Of a DNA stretch of 64,000 bases, positions 1-10,015 are shown piece after piece. Position 1 is the first letter of the stretch. Each line of letters begins with the position of its first letter. The notes under the pieces are model-generated. The model was not told where the DNA came from, ran no database searches, and saw only the letters and a program-made list of their open reading frames with translations. This stretch comes from Prunus persica. Lineage: Eukaryota; Streptophyta; Magnoliopsida; Rosales; Rosaceae. Made by a program: the position numbers and the translations under genes. The DNA lies in assembly GCF_000346465.2 (NCBI RefSeq), contig NC_034013.1, forward strand, positions 15,379,757 to 15,443,756, given 5' to 3'.

Positions 1-62
1 TTTTCTCGAGTCAGAGTTCACACAAAATACCAAAATGTTGTTAGCTATTATGGTTAAGTTAC

Positions 63-1222
63 CTGAACTGATCAGTGTGGGAAATCTTGGAGTTGATAGA
101 ACCAGTTGGAACATAGTTGAAAAGGGAAACCCATGGCTGCTCCGGTAACTGCAACCGCCTCTTCTTGAGTGCCGCAACGGTAACTCTCACCGCACTTGTC
201 AATGCACTGCCTTCTGGTTTCACTTTTACATAAATTCTTGAACCCATGAAGAACAGAGCGCATGACAAGAGCATCATAAATGCAGGGATTGCCAGCCCCC
301 AGGCCCAGCTCACATTGGATTGCACATAGACAATGATTGTCAAGGACACCATCATGGCAAAAGTGAAGGTGAAGTAGTACCAATTGAAGAAGCTGTCGAG
401 GCCCCGCTTTCCTGATTCGGTGTTGGGATTGAATTGGTCTGCACCAAAGGCTAAGTTGCAGGGTCTAATGCCACCAGCTCCCACAACAAGAAGTCCGAGG
501 CCGCTGAACAGAAATGCCAGTTGCCATGGTGTTGCATCAGTGCATAAGGCATTGTGTTCACAGCTTGGAGGATGCAACTTTGAGACTGCTGCTGTTAGCG
601 TTAGTACCAGCATTCCCTATAGAATTTAACCCACCAAAAGAAGAAAAAAAAGAATCAGACATAGCTCTAGTTGCTTGGTTTTAGCTCATGTTGCATATAA
701 AAGGAATTACGACTGCTATTAATACCAGGAAAGAAGCAACAGAAGCAAAACCCAGCGTCTTGTAACGGCCGAAATAGGTGTCACAGAGGAAGGCTCCTAG
801 CAAGGTAGCAAAGTTGGTGGTGCCGTTGAACACATTGACAAGAGTTGTAGCTGTGATGCTTTTCATGTTGAACACTGTGGTGAGATAGACCAAGAGGTTT
901 GATGAGGTTCCAATTGTTCCTAGCTTCTCAAAGGTCTCATTCCCTGCAGTTGGTTTTAACACATATATTATTCAGGTCTGATCATACTGGAGAAGTAGAA
1001 ATCAAAATCCTTGAAAAAGAAAATAATAGTGAACTAAATTAGTTCCCTGTTTCTTGGCCAAAAAAAAAAAAAAAAAAAAAAAGTTCCCTATTTCTTACCT
1101 ATAACAAAGGGCATGGCTTTGATGCCCATGTGCTTGACCTCAGGCTCATCTTTTGTCACAGCCTTCTCATTATTGCTCTTCTCCATGCTTGTTGTAGCAT
1201 GGAACTTTTTTTCTCCTTCCAT
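63..1222 (-). CDS. NPF2-type NRT1/PTR transporter, 3' end off the window
   Basis: This is a proton-coupled membrane transporter of the NRT1/PTR (NPF) family, partial. Three exons read 1222-1099, 943-726 and 616-63. The phases join cleanly, and a GT donor after 63 shows that the last exon lies left of base 1. The start at 1222 opens with [20 protein letters not shown], followed by the family landmarks GNETFEKLG, the loop [16 protein letters not shown], and [15 protein letters not shown] before the paired FNWYYFTF segment. The visible part ends at HTDQFR, where the conserved RFLD block would begin. Wording such as VYVQSNVSW and the [20 protein letters not shown] stretch resembles the NPF2.9/2.10/2.11 group (low-affinity nitrate and glucosinolate carriers in Arabidopsis). 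The substrate cannot be read from sequence. A second NPF2 gene lies 2.3 kb upstream on the same strand. Confidence 0.9.
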
Positions 1223-1325
1223 CTCTCTCTCTGGCTAGCATACAAAGTGGAAATGAAAAGTGCCAAAAAATTGGAAGATGCCTAGCTAACTAGAGAAGTG
1301 ATAAATTTCTGAATGAGCTTCCCAC

Positions 1326-1334
1326 TTATATAAG
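1326..1334 (-). promoter_or_regulatory. TATA box of the first NPF2 gene
   Basis: The sequence CTTATATAAG lies about 105 bp upstream of the ATG at 1222. Spacing and composition fit a plant TATA box; the transcription start itself was not determined. Confidence 0.5.
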
Positions 1335-1930
1335 CTCTTTTTTGTGATGGGAAGATGAGTTCTCTCTCCATAGTGCCATGATTAAAATTTGTCAGGTTGT
1401 GACAACAGTGTGGGGCTAACAAACGGACGTGTTATGAAGTCGTCAATCTTGACTCTCTACCTCGAGTACAGTTTGGGTTCGACTGTGATGACGTTGCGAA
1501 TTTGAACTCTTGGTTTTTGACTCATGTGAATGAACCGTCTCACACGTTAATGTGAACTCCAAGCCAAGCTCATTGAGAAAAGAACCAAACTGAGATAACT
1601 CTCAGTCACATTCTTGTCTCAATCTGTAGGTTGCAAATGTGAAATGCTATTACTCTTAGTTTCTTTCAATATTTGTGCCTCATTTTGCTGAAGGACATGC
1701 AGTTGATTCAGTTAGATTTAGATTGTTAAGTATAGAAAACTGTTTTTCCCATTACCAAATTCAAGCCATAACCACATAGGAAAAGCATAAAGGGGAAGGA
1801 TATATGTTTCCACAAGTAAAATGCTGCACATTGATGAAAATCTATTCTGACAACAGAGCTTTACTAGAGTCTGATGAGGAAAGAGGACGAGAGTCGAACT
1901 ATCACTGTAAGTGTGAAGATGAGTGCTCTA

Positions 1931-2361
1931 TTAGAGCACTTCGAGCATGCGTCCCTAACCTGGATAGGAGGGGGCCCAAGGACCACAATCCAACTCCACC
2001 GCACCAAATCCAGTCCGGGCAAAGGTTGGGTCCCACGAGCTCAGGCAAGCCGAAGGGCAAATTCAGCCCGAGCTACTGCCTGGGCAAAATGACACAATGC
2101 TAACATCATAATGACGTCAGCAATTTAAAAAAAAAAACCAAAAAATCCATATTTTTAAACATTTTTATAAATACCTAGCCATATTCTTTACTTCCAACAC
2201 CAAAAACTCTGTACAAATTCATCTCATCATATCTCATGTGAATAGTAATTGCCCTTACCCTAGCCCATAGGGGTGGAAACAAAATTGCAAGGGCTGCCAC
2301 TATTCACGTAAATAGTGACAGCCCTTGTCTTGCCTTTGCCCACCGAGGGGAAGTGCTCTAA
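1931..2361. mobile_element. MITE-like element, copy 1 (about 425 bp)
   Basis: The element body is 1934-2358, bounded by inverted ends GAGCACTTC (1934-1942) and GAAGTGCTC (2350-2358), with TTA on the left and TAA on the right. The interior has no credible coding frame and carries a subterminal inverted pair (GTGAATAGTAATTGCCCTT near 2238 against ATTCACGTAAATAGTGACAG near 2303). A second copy of nearly identical length sits at 44282-44705. A 3-bp TWA target preference would fit PIF/Harbinger (Tourist) MITEs; the superfamily is inference. Confidence 0.65.
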
Positions 2362-3495
2362 TCGAGTCACCGGAGCTGAGATATTCTAGACCTTTCATCA
2401 CAAGTTTTTTCACTTCCGGTAGTAAATTTTCCTCTTTCTCAATGAGACTTGATGTCGTTACACATTGACTCATTCGTCTTTTTCCTTTGACTGGTAGGTT
2501 TTCATTATTATTGAAGAAGACTATAAATGCATGGTGCTCATTCTGACTTGAGGATATGCCACCGAGGTCGGCCAACAACTTCCTTAACTTGAAACTTAAG
2601 GGTCATCTCTTTGCTGCAGATTTTTCAGTAATTTAAGTAGTATTAACTAATTTGTCTCTCTCTTAAACTGTGAATAATCCAACCAAGCACGTTTTGTTTG
2701 AAGTATAAATTTCTTGCAGAACTGGGCAAGAAAACACATCTGCAATACAATCAGTTGACAAAGACACAATAATTAGCAGCATGCGCATTTTCCAGACTTC
2801 TGAGGTATGGGATTAGAATGCATGGTCCAAACACGCCTCTGCTTTAGGTTTTGAAAACTCGGAACAGCTGGCCTATTGTTAGTCCCACTTGAACATAAGA
2901 ATAAGATCTGTGAGTGGACCATCCGTGTTAGACAATCTTAATGATTGAAATGTGTGTGTGGAATTCAAATGAATGGATAATTTTCAAACTGGATGTGTAT
3001 CCACATGTTTGTGTTGAAATTGAACAGTAGCCAAGCACATGTTTTGTGCCAGTGGCATTGATTTTCTTTGATGATAGTGGGGAAGTTAAATAATTATAGT
3101 AACTTGAAAATCATCCCAAAAAATGATTAAATATAGTGGAAATTTTACTGCACAATGGGCAAAATAATGATTTTGAATAATTAGTGTCCTTGTAAATATG
3201 TCTTGTAATAACCCAAATGATATCATGATTTCCCTTTTTGCTTGAGGTTGTTCATGAATTAAACCTCATATGGGTGAGAAAAGAAACAGAAAGAGAACGA
3301 TCTTTGGTCTAGCAGCTCAACTTGATATTGTTCAGTTTTCATGCATACGCTTCCCTAATTAACAAACAAAATAGCACAAATAATAGTACTCTCCATTTTC
3401 CATGCATATAGTTCTTAACTGAAAAAAAGAAGCAAAATTAATATTTGCTGCTAAAGGGTCAGGCTAGCACTGCCATGGCCTTTCTCCTCATCCTT
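2362..3495. other. Intergenic, no gene seen
   Basis: This is AT-rich spacer between the MITE copy and the 3' end of the second NPF2 gene. Short frames on both strands have no recognisable domain. The last 300 bases probably include the 3' untranslated region of the gene ending at 3496. Confidence 0.5.
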
Positions 3496-5629
3496 TCATG
3501 CACATTCGGACTGATCTCTTGAACCATGAAGAACTGGATTCTCTAACTGCATCTCCTTTATCCCATTACCAGGTCTTCCAACTAACACGTAACGCCGAGC
3601 AAAGAGATTGAAGTACACAAGATTAAGAACCCCCAGGCCAGCAATGATGTAGTAGTAATAGTTCAGCCTATTCTGGTTAAGGTCATGACCACCTAGCCAT
3701 GGAGATTTAGCCTTCTTTTCAGTTGCCTTGTGGACTATATTGACTATCAAGGAGCCTATATAGCTTGAAATGGATAAGCTAAGAAAGAAGACTGCCCCAG
3801 CAATAGTCCTCATACTCTCCGGCATTTGCATGGTGAAAAATTCCATTATGGAAACAGCAGAAAAGGCCTCAGTCAATCCTGATAAGAAAAATTGTGGCAA
3901 GAGCAATGCAAAGCTTGAGGGTGAGATGTATGATCCATGTCTCAAAGCCGATTTTCGACGGTGTTCTTCAACGATCCCAGATACTAACATTGACACAATT
4001 GACAACATAATGCCAGTATTAATCCTCTGTTGCATTGTCAGTCTTTTGTTCCTCCTCGTACTCTTTTTTTGGGCTAGAGGGAGGTAAATGCGCTCATAGA
4101 AGAAGATCCATATTGCAAGTGCAAGCATGGATATGATATTCAGCCAACCTGGTGAGAATTTGAACTTGGGTCCAATGGATCTGTCCATTTGCAATGCTTG
4201 TAAGACCCCAAATGTGTTCTGTTGGTCCACGGACATGAAAGTTCCAATTGCTGTTATCCAAACTGGCAGAATTGCCACTAAGCACTTGAGTTGCTCAACT
4301 TGTTGGAGACTACATAGTCTCCAACCACTCTTAGGCTTCCCTTGATTGTCCAATTCATCTGGGCTAGTTATTATAGCAGATCTGTCCAGGAACCTGAACC
4401 TATTAGTGTGAGGGAGCTTCAAGATCATCTGTGTTTGATCAGATGCATTAGTAATTAGAGGAGGATCATAAAATGAGTGCTCGGAAGCCTGTCCAACGGG
4501 AACCCTGCATTTTCTACAGGAAGCTGTGATCACCTTTGCTATGTCTGAAAAGATGCTGCCTTGAGGCTTCAAGTAAACGTAAGTGTGGCGGCCGAACAAG
4601 AAAATCGATATGGAGGAAGCAAGGCAGACAGTGGGAATAACAAAGCCTATGGTCCAGCTGACATTAGTCTGAATGTACACAACTATGGTGAGGGCCACAA
4701 CTAGAGCAACTGTGAAAGAGAAATACCACCAATTGAAAAAGCTTTCTAGTTGTGCTCTTCCTTTAGCTGTCTTGGTGTCAAATTGGTCAGCACCAAAGGC
4801 AATGTTGCAGGGCCTAATCCCTCCTGCTCCTATTGACAGCAATGCAAGAGCCAGGAAAAGAAAGCCCAGCTGCCAACTTTGGGGCTCAGGGCAATGGGGT
4901 GGCTCTTTGCAGGTGGGGGGTCGTAATTGATTTATACTTGCAGTAATGGTCATGGCTCCCATACCCTAAAAAAAAATGCAAACATACATACCAAGTTCAT
5001 CATTTTTCTGATCTAAAGTGATCTAGAGTGACCGGTTGTGATGGACCGGAGATTTGTTCCCTTTTCTAAGCACATGTTTAAAAGAAAAAGTGCCTAAAAT
5101 TTATTGATGTTCCAAAAAATGGATGCTGTCAAATAGATTAATCCAGAGTTAGAGCATTCATTAGAAAAAAGAGAGAGAGGGAGATGAATGTTAATTACCA
5201 GGATAGATGATATGGAGCCCAAAATGAGGGTACGAAACCTGCCCAGATAAGCATCAGAAACAAAAGCTCCTGCTAGTGATGCAACATTGGATGAACCATT
5301 CCAAATATTAACCACATTTACCACAAATATACCACTCAAGTTGTATCTTGTGGTCAGGTACACTGTGATATTGGCTATCAAACTCATTGAAGCCAGCTTC
5401 TCGAACGACTCGTTTGCTTCAAATCAAGTTGGAAAAAAAAAAATATCCATCATCAGTCACATAAAAAAAGTTGAGTAACATGATTGTAAAATTTCGCATT
5501 AATTGCAAAATTTTGTGTACCAAGAATGTATTTGATAGCTCTCCATCCTCCTGGTTTTCTTGCATTAGAAGAAGGTGGGTTTAGAGGAGGGTCTTCCCGT
5601 AGTGAAGAAGAATCATTCACATTCTCCAT
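3496..5629 (-). CDS. NPF2-type NRT1/PTR transporter, complete
   Basis: A complete NPF transporter of 597 aa in three exons: 5629-5521, 5416-5199 and 4965-3496. The protein starts MENVNDSSSLREDPPLNPPS and has KPGGWRAIKYIL before the first membrane helix. Further landmarks are GGIRPCNIAFGADQF, FNWWYFSFT, the FRFLDRSAI block, the central loop, and the late EFFTMQMPESMRTIAGA helix motif. These give the usual 12-helix layout of 6 + central loop + 6. The exon 1/2 junction codes ILANESFEKL, where most relatives have ILGNE. Overall wording is closest to NPF2.8/2.12-2.14-like proteins, several of which move nitrate or flavonoid conjugates; the substrate is unknown here. Exon 2 is 218 nt, as in the neighbouring NPF2 gene. 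A CT-rich tract just upstream is the likely leader. Confidence 0.93.
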
Positions 5630-6983
5630 CTCTCTCTCTCTCTGTCTCTCTCTCCCCCCCTCACTTGCTTCTCTATTTAAGAGATAAGTTTTCTAAACTG
5701 GCTATGACTTGGTAGTTCTGCCTGCTTACTCGGACTAGCCCGAGATTTCAGGTCAGAAAATGGTTGGATTTTAAGTCAAAATTTGCAATTTGTGTTTTTG
5801 ACGTCTCAGCGGATAGTTATGGTGAACTGGATGATTGATTACCAAAATGTGGAGCAGTTTGTTATGGGTGTGTGAAGACTTATGAGTTATGGCCATTGAC
5901 TTGGATCCTAATTTTACGTACACATTATTTTCTCATGCGCTCGCGCCCACACAGCACACACATATATGCTAACAAACTACACAAACGTACATATGCACAA
6001 TATCTTCTTCTCCTAAGCCTTAGGTTTCTCAGGATCTTAACTGTTTATAGTCAACGCAGAACTGTGTGCTGTTGGGTTGGGCCTGACCTGTGCTGTTGCC
6101 TCTATAACTTCACTGATCCAATTATTTTTAGGCTTATTTATTTATATGCCCTATGTAGTTTGCTTAACGTCTCATTATGCTCTCTGAACTTTCAAATGTC
6201 TCAATTAACCCCCCTATACTTACATTTTGTGTCTCACGTTACCTCATTCCGTTAATTTCTTCAGTAAAACTGTTAAGTCGCTCACGTGGTATGTACATTT
6301 TAATAATTTTAGCTATTAAAAAAAATTTAAATCCAAATTAAATATAAAAACCACATTAAAGTGTTTAAATATTAAATAAAAATTAAACTAAAATAAACAA
6401 AAACTTTCATAAATAAAGGAATTCCGCAGTCCATCCTCCTTCCTAACCACCCCATAACCACAGGGAGCATATCAATAAATAAGCTTTGTTTTCTATTTAA
6501 TATGTTTTTTTTTTCAATAATGTCGGAAGAAATCTCGAGTTCTATTCCCTATTCATAATGCGAAACTAAATATTTTTATGTTGGTAAATAGGCCGGCAAG
6601 TGATTTCAGTCCTTTAATTAGTTTACGAAATGGATTTTACTTATGCGCACATGGATAAATTTTTCCTAAGATAGTGTGACCGTCGCACTAAAAAACTTTC
6701 TCAAGACATTAACAAAACTCATGGATGAGAATCTATTCTATGGATGCGCATGAAAAACATTTAAACAAGAGTGATCATGATGTTGTTTGTTAACTGTCAG
6801 CCATCATAAGTTTATATCAACAAAACTAATCGAGATGTTGTTTGTTTAACTGCACCAATGATTCTCAGCAGGTGGGAAAGCAATTAGATTTAAAACAAAA
6901 ACGCTTATTTATTGAAATGCCCGCATTATCTGTAAAAATCCGATATGATATGAGTTTTTCTTTTTCGGAAACCATTAACTGGT
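5630..6983. other. Intergenic, no gene seen
   Basis: This is AT-rich DNA between the NPF2 start and the P450 relic cluster. A 127-aa plus-strand frame at 5872-6255 has no family signature and low-complexity hydrophobic composition, so I do not call it. The stretch 6120-6300 has the flavour of a dispersed repeat, but no ends could be defined. Confidence 0.5.
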
Positions 6984-8132
6984 TTGGAGGATGGAATTTG
7001 TGTAGCAGTCAAGGAAGATCCCAAAGCTTCTGCAGTGCCATTATTGACAGAAGGTGATGATTTAACTGATGATGCATACAGAACACCTGTTTTTGGCGAA
7101 GGAAACAGGTTTTTTGGGATCTCACTTACAGATTCAGCTACAAATAGTCCCAGGGTGGCTATGAGGATTTCAAGGAAATCGCCACTGGAAAAAAGTAGCG
7201 ACTTTGTGTTAGAATCTGCCGACCCGACGGGAGCACTCCAAATGATGCCGATTGTGATTCCATTTTGCACCGGTTGAAGAGACAGGTCCGGTTGGATAGG
7301 AAGTCGCTGATGGCCTTGTACATGGAGCTGACGAAGAGAGCAATGCTTCAGCTGTACTCTTAAAATATTTAGTATAGCCGCGCGGCTATACGCACGGCTA
7401 TAATTTTACAAAATTCAATTTATAGAGTATAGCCGCGCGGCTATAATTTATAAATGTATTCTATTATAGAGTATAGCCGCCCGGCTATACTGTTGCAAAA
7501 TTCAATTTAAAGTGTATAGCCGCGCGGCTATACCGATAAAACTGCAATACTTTTAAAATGTTCTATTTATATTATAGAGTATAGCCGTTCAGCTATACTG
7601 TAAAATCTTCTTAATTTTCCTGAAAAATCATCAGTGATTCTTTGGATTCGATATCTCCATACAAATCCCGAGAACTTTGATGATCCCGTGTGCTTTTAAC
7701 CCAGAGAGATGGAGTGTAAGACTTATATTTATGCACGAAACAATTGTAAATCATAAATTAATTAAATATAAACAATATAATATATACACAATTATAAACT
7801 AATTAAAGATCACAATGCGTGTGCTTCCAATTTGTCAGGAATCAATTATGCCTGGGACTGGTGGTGGGCCAGGAATATGCCCTGGAAACACGCTTTTTAA
7901 AATTCGACTACCAATCTTCTTACACCATTTGTCTACAGGATACAAGTAAGAAAATTTTACAAACAAATTGATCTTGGAGTTTTATATATATAATATATAA
8001 GGCATTGCTGAATTTCATGTAATGGAATTTTTTAGGTGGGAATTGATCAACCCAGAAGCAGAAATCATTTATCTTAAACACCCAACACCAGCTGATAGAG
8101 TTGATATCACTTTCAGCAAAAATGAAAAATAA
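6984..8132 (+). pseudogene. Chimeric relic 1: GTD-binding exon + palindrome array + P450 exons 7-9
   Basis: Bases 6984-7365 resemble a plant myosin-binding protein exon carrying the start of the GTD-binding (DUF593) domain. The frame runs through SRKSPLEKSSDFVLESAD, shifts, then reads ILHRLKRQVRLDRKSLMALY and MEL before degenerating. A palindrome array (7372-7598) follows. Next come decayed 3' exons of the P450 found at 11.2 kb: exon 7 (7632-7715, broken at its 5' side), exon 8 (7839-7945) and exon 9 (8036-8132). Exon 8 reads GGGPGICPGN, so the FxxG start of the heme loop is deleted and its Arg is lost. The protein cannot be functional. The same junctions recur at 8.5-9.7 kb, so the fusion preceded duplication. 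Confidence 0.75.
7372..7598. repeat. Array 1 of a 20-bp palindrome, five copies
   Basis: Copies lie at 7372-7391, 7427-7446, 7471-7490, 7514-7533 and 7579-7598. The consensus GTATAGCCGCGCGGCTATAC is perfectly self-complementary and is met exactly at 7372 and 7514. Spacers are AT-rich (ATTCTATTTATAGA-like) and the periods are 55, 44, 43 and 65 bp. A half-copy (GCACGGCTATA) follows the first unit. Confidence 0.9.
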
Positions 8133-8748
8133 TTGAAAGCAACATGCAAAATATGTAATTTGGTATTATAAGTTTGGTCCCTTTTGATAGAACTTATGTA
8201 TTTTTTTTTTTTTTGTGTGTATGTGATCTCGATTCGACTGCCATGAAAATAAATACATAATGAAAAGTTATCAAGCAGCCCAGATCTGTGACGAAATAAA
8301 CACATCAGAAAATTACAACAGTACAACTGATCAGATCAACAAGGCATAAACTTATGTCTTCAGTAGGATTTATGCATGCAATGAGTTTTATGGCTATAGT
8401 GGACTTTATGCCTTTTGTGTTGCATTTCTTTGAGCTCGTTTTTTGAGTTCACTTTGATGTACTGGCTCTGGCTTTCTACATCAATGAAAACTTATTTTTT
8501 GATGTAAGTTACAGATTCGGCTACAAATAGTCCCAGGGTCGCTATATACTGGAAAAAAGTAGCGACTTTGTGTTAGAATCTGCCGACGGGAGCACTCCAA
8601 ATGATGCCAATTGTGATTCCATTTTGCACCGGTTGAAGAGACAGGTCCGGTTGGATAGGAAGTCGCTGATGGCCTTGTACATGGAGCTGGATGAAGAAAG
8701 AAGTGCTTCAGCTGCACCAGCAAACTTTTAAAAAATTCTATTCAAAGA

Positions 8749-8927
8749 GTATCGCCGCGCGGCTATACTTTTAAAATATACTATTTATAGCGTATAGCCG
8801 CGCGTCTATACCTTTACAATATTCCAAGAGTATAGCCGTGCGGCTATACTCTTAAAATATTCTCGTACAGTATGGCCGCTCGGCTATACCTTTAAACTAT
8901 TCATAGAGTATAGCCGTGCGGCCATAC
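8749..8927. repeat. Array 2 of the 20-bp palindrome, five diverged copies
   Basis: Copies lie at 8749-8768, 8792-8811, 8830-8849, 8870-8889 and 8908-8927, with periods of 43, 38, 40 and 38 bp. Every copy differs from the perfect palindrome by one to three bases, several at CG steps (for example GCCGTGCGG). The spacers match array 1 in style. Confidence 0.88.
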
Positions 8928-9090
8928 TTTAAATCAATCTTCCTAGTTTTCCTGAAAAATCACCGGTGTGATTCTTAGGATTCGATATCTCCATGCAAAT
9001 CCTGAGAACTTTGATGATCCCATGTGCAAACCCAGATAAATGGAGTGTAAGACTACGTTCTTGCACGATACAGTTATAACTTAATTGAAG

Positions 9091-9560
9091 AAATTTTATT
9101 TTATTTTATTTTTTGGGTCAATTGAATTTCATAGAAACCTCAAAAACAGAGGCAAGGAAACACAAAGGGAAAGAAAGCACCATAAACGAAACCAAGGTGG
9201 AAACAGGGCCACAGAGAACACACTAGGAACTCAGGCACAGCAAACCTGTTTCCCACAGAAAAATCAAACAGTTTGGGGGCAAGGCAGGCCTTCAGACACC
9301 AGCACACCTACTAGAGACGATGGTGGTCTCTTGACCCAAACACTCAGGTTCCACCGCTCCGAGGAGCCCACTTCCAGCACACCTCAGAGAAACTAGAGGA
9401 AAGAGTCTTATTTTCCTCCAAGACTGGGGCAATATTCCAAGCCCCATTGTGAATGTTACCAGCAACCCCATCCACAAGCACCTTAGAATCAGATTCCATA
9501 ATGATTTTGTTCTGCCCACTTCAAAGCAGATGTTGCAGAACGAGCTTCCGATTCCATAAT
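9091..9560 (-). mobile_element. LINE 3' remnant with RNase H fragment
   Basis: Read on the minus strand, about 9500-9350 encodes a piece of the plant LINE-type RNase H domain (RVT_3): IIMESDSKVLVDGV, then NIAPVLEENKTLSSSFSEV, then CWKWAPRSG. EARSATSALKWAEQN precedes it in another frame. The element ends in an A-rich tail, seen on the plus strand as ATTTTATTTTATTTTATTTT at 9095-9115. The 3' words 'atgaaatt...gaccca(a)n' match the end of the LINE at 49.7-50.1 kb. It lies inside P450 relic 2. No clear target-site duplication was found. Confidence 0.65.
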
Positions 9561-9761
9561 TATAATTACTGAATTTTATCGTAATGTAATTTTGAGATGG
9601 GAACTTGTCAATCCAGATGCAGAAATCATCTATCTTTCACACCCAACACCAGTTGATAGGGTTGAAATCACAATCAGCAAAATTTAAAAATAGAAATGCC
9701 CTTGTGTTTCATGTTTCATTTTTCATTTTGGGTTGTAATTAAGCACATGTCACATGCAAAC

Positions 9762-10015
9762 TAGAACACCTCTTTGGATCACCATCCATCATAACATGCT
9801 TGTCAAGTATTCCAATCAGACAACATCTTCATCCTAAACTGGCCCAACATTCAGCTTATCGGTTCTAATTCTATATTAGAGATGTGGTACATAAATATGA
9901 TTTTCTTAGTCCATAACGGTGTTTAATTAGATTGATTGATCTCTTCTCATGCATGTCTGTGATTTTCATGTCTCATGTGTGAATATATTTACAGGTAATA
10001 TTTGAAAATATTTAA
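9762..10015 (+). pseudogene. P450 relic 3: decayed exon 2 and exon 3 start
   Basis: Bases 9762-9870 match the middle of exon 2 of the intact P450 (LFGSPSII and the SDDTFILNWP region) with frameshifts. Bases 9994-10015 match the start of exon 3 (GTAACATTTGAAAATATT). These are 5' exons, whereas the two relics upstream hold 3' exons, so this is what remains of another tandem copy. Confidence 0.55.

Larger units (their letters stand above)
8508..9687 (+). pseudogene. Chimeric relic 2: same module, interrupted by a LINE end
   Basis: This is a second copy of the module at 7.0-8.1 kb. The GTD-binding fragment (8508-8729) reads LKRQVRLDRKSLMALYMELD then EERSASA, longer than in copy 1. The palindrome array is at 8749-8927. 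P450 exon 7 remains at about 8966-9044 with the same broken 5' edge after TTTTCCTGAAAAATCA, and exon 9 is at 9597-9687. Exon 8 is missing; its place holds the RNase H fragment at 9091-9560. The exon 9 acceptor reads GAG|ATGGG. It is non-functional. Confidence 0.72.

Noticed and set aside
5872..6255. 127-aa plus-strand frame
   Set aside because: Biased hydrophobic composition, no motif, no splice or promoter context, and lies in AT-rich spacer; probably chance.
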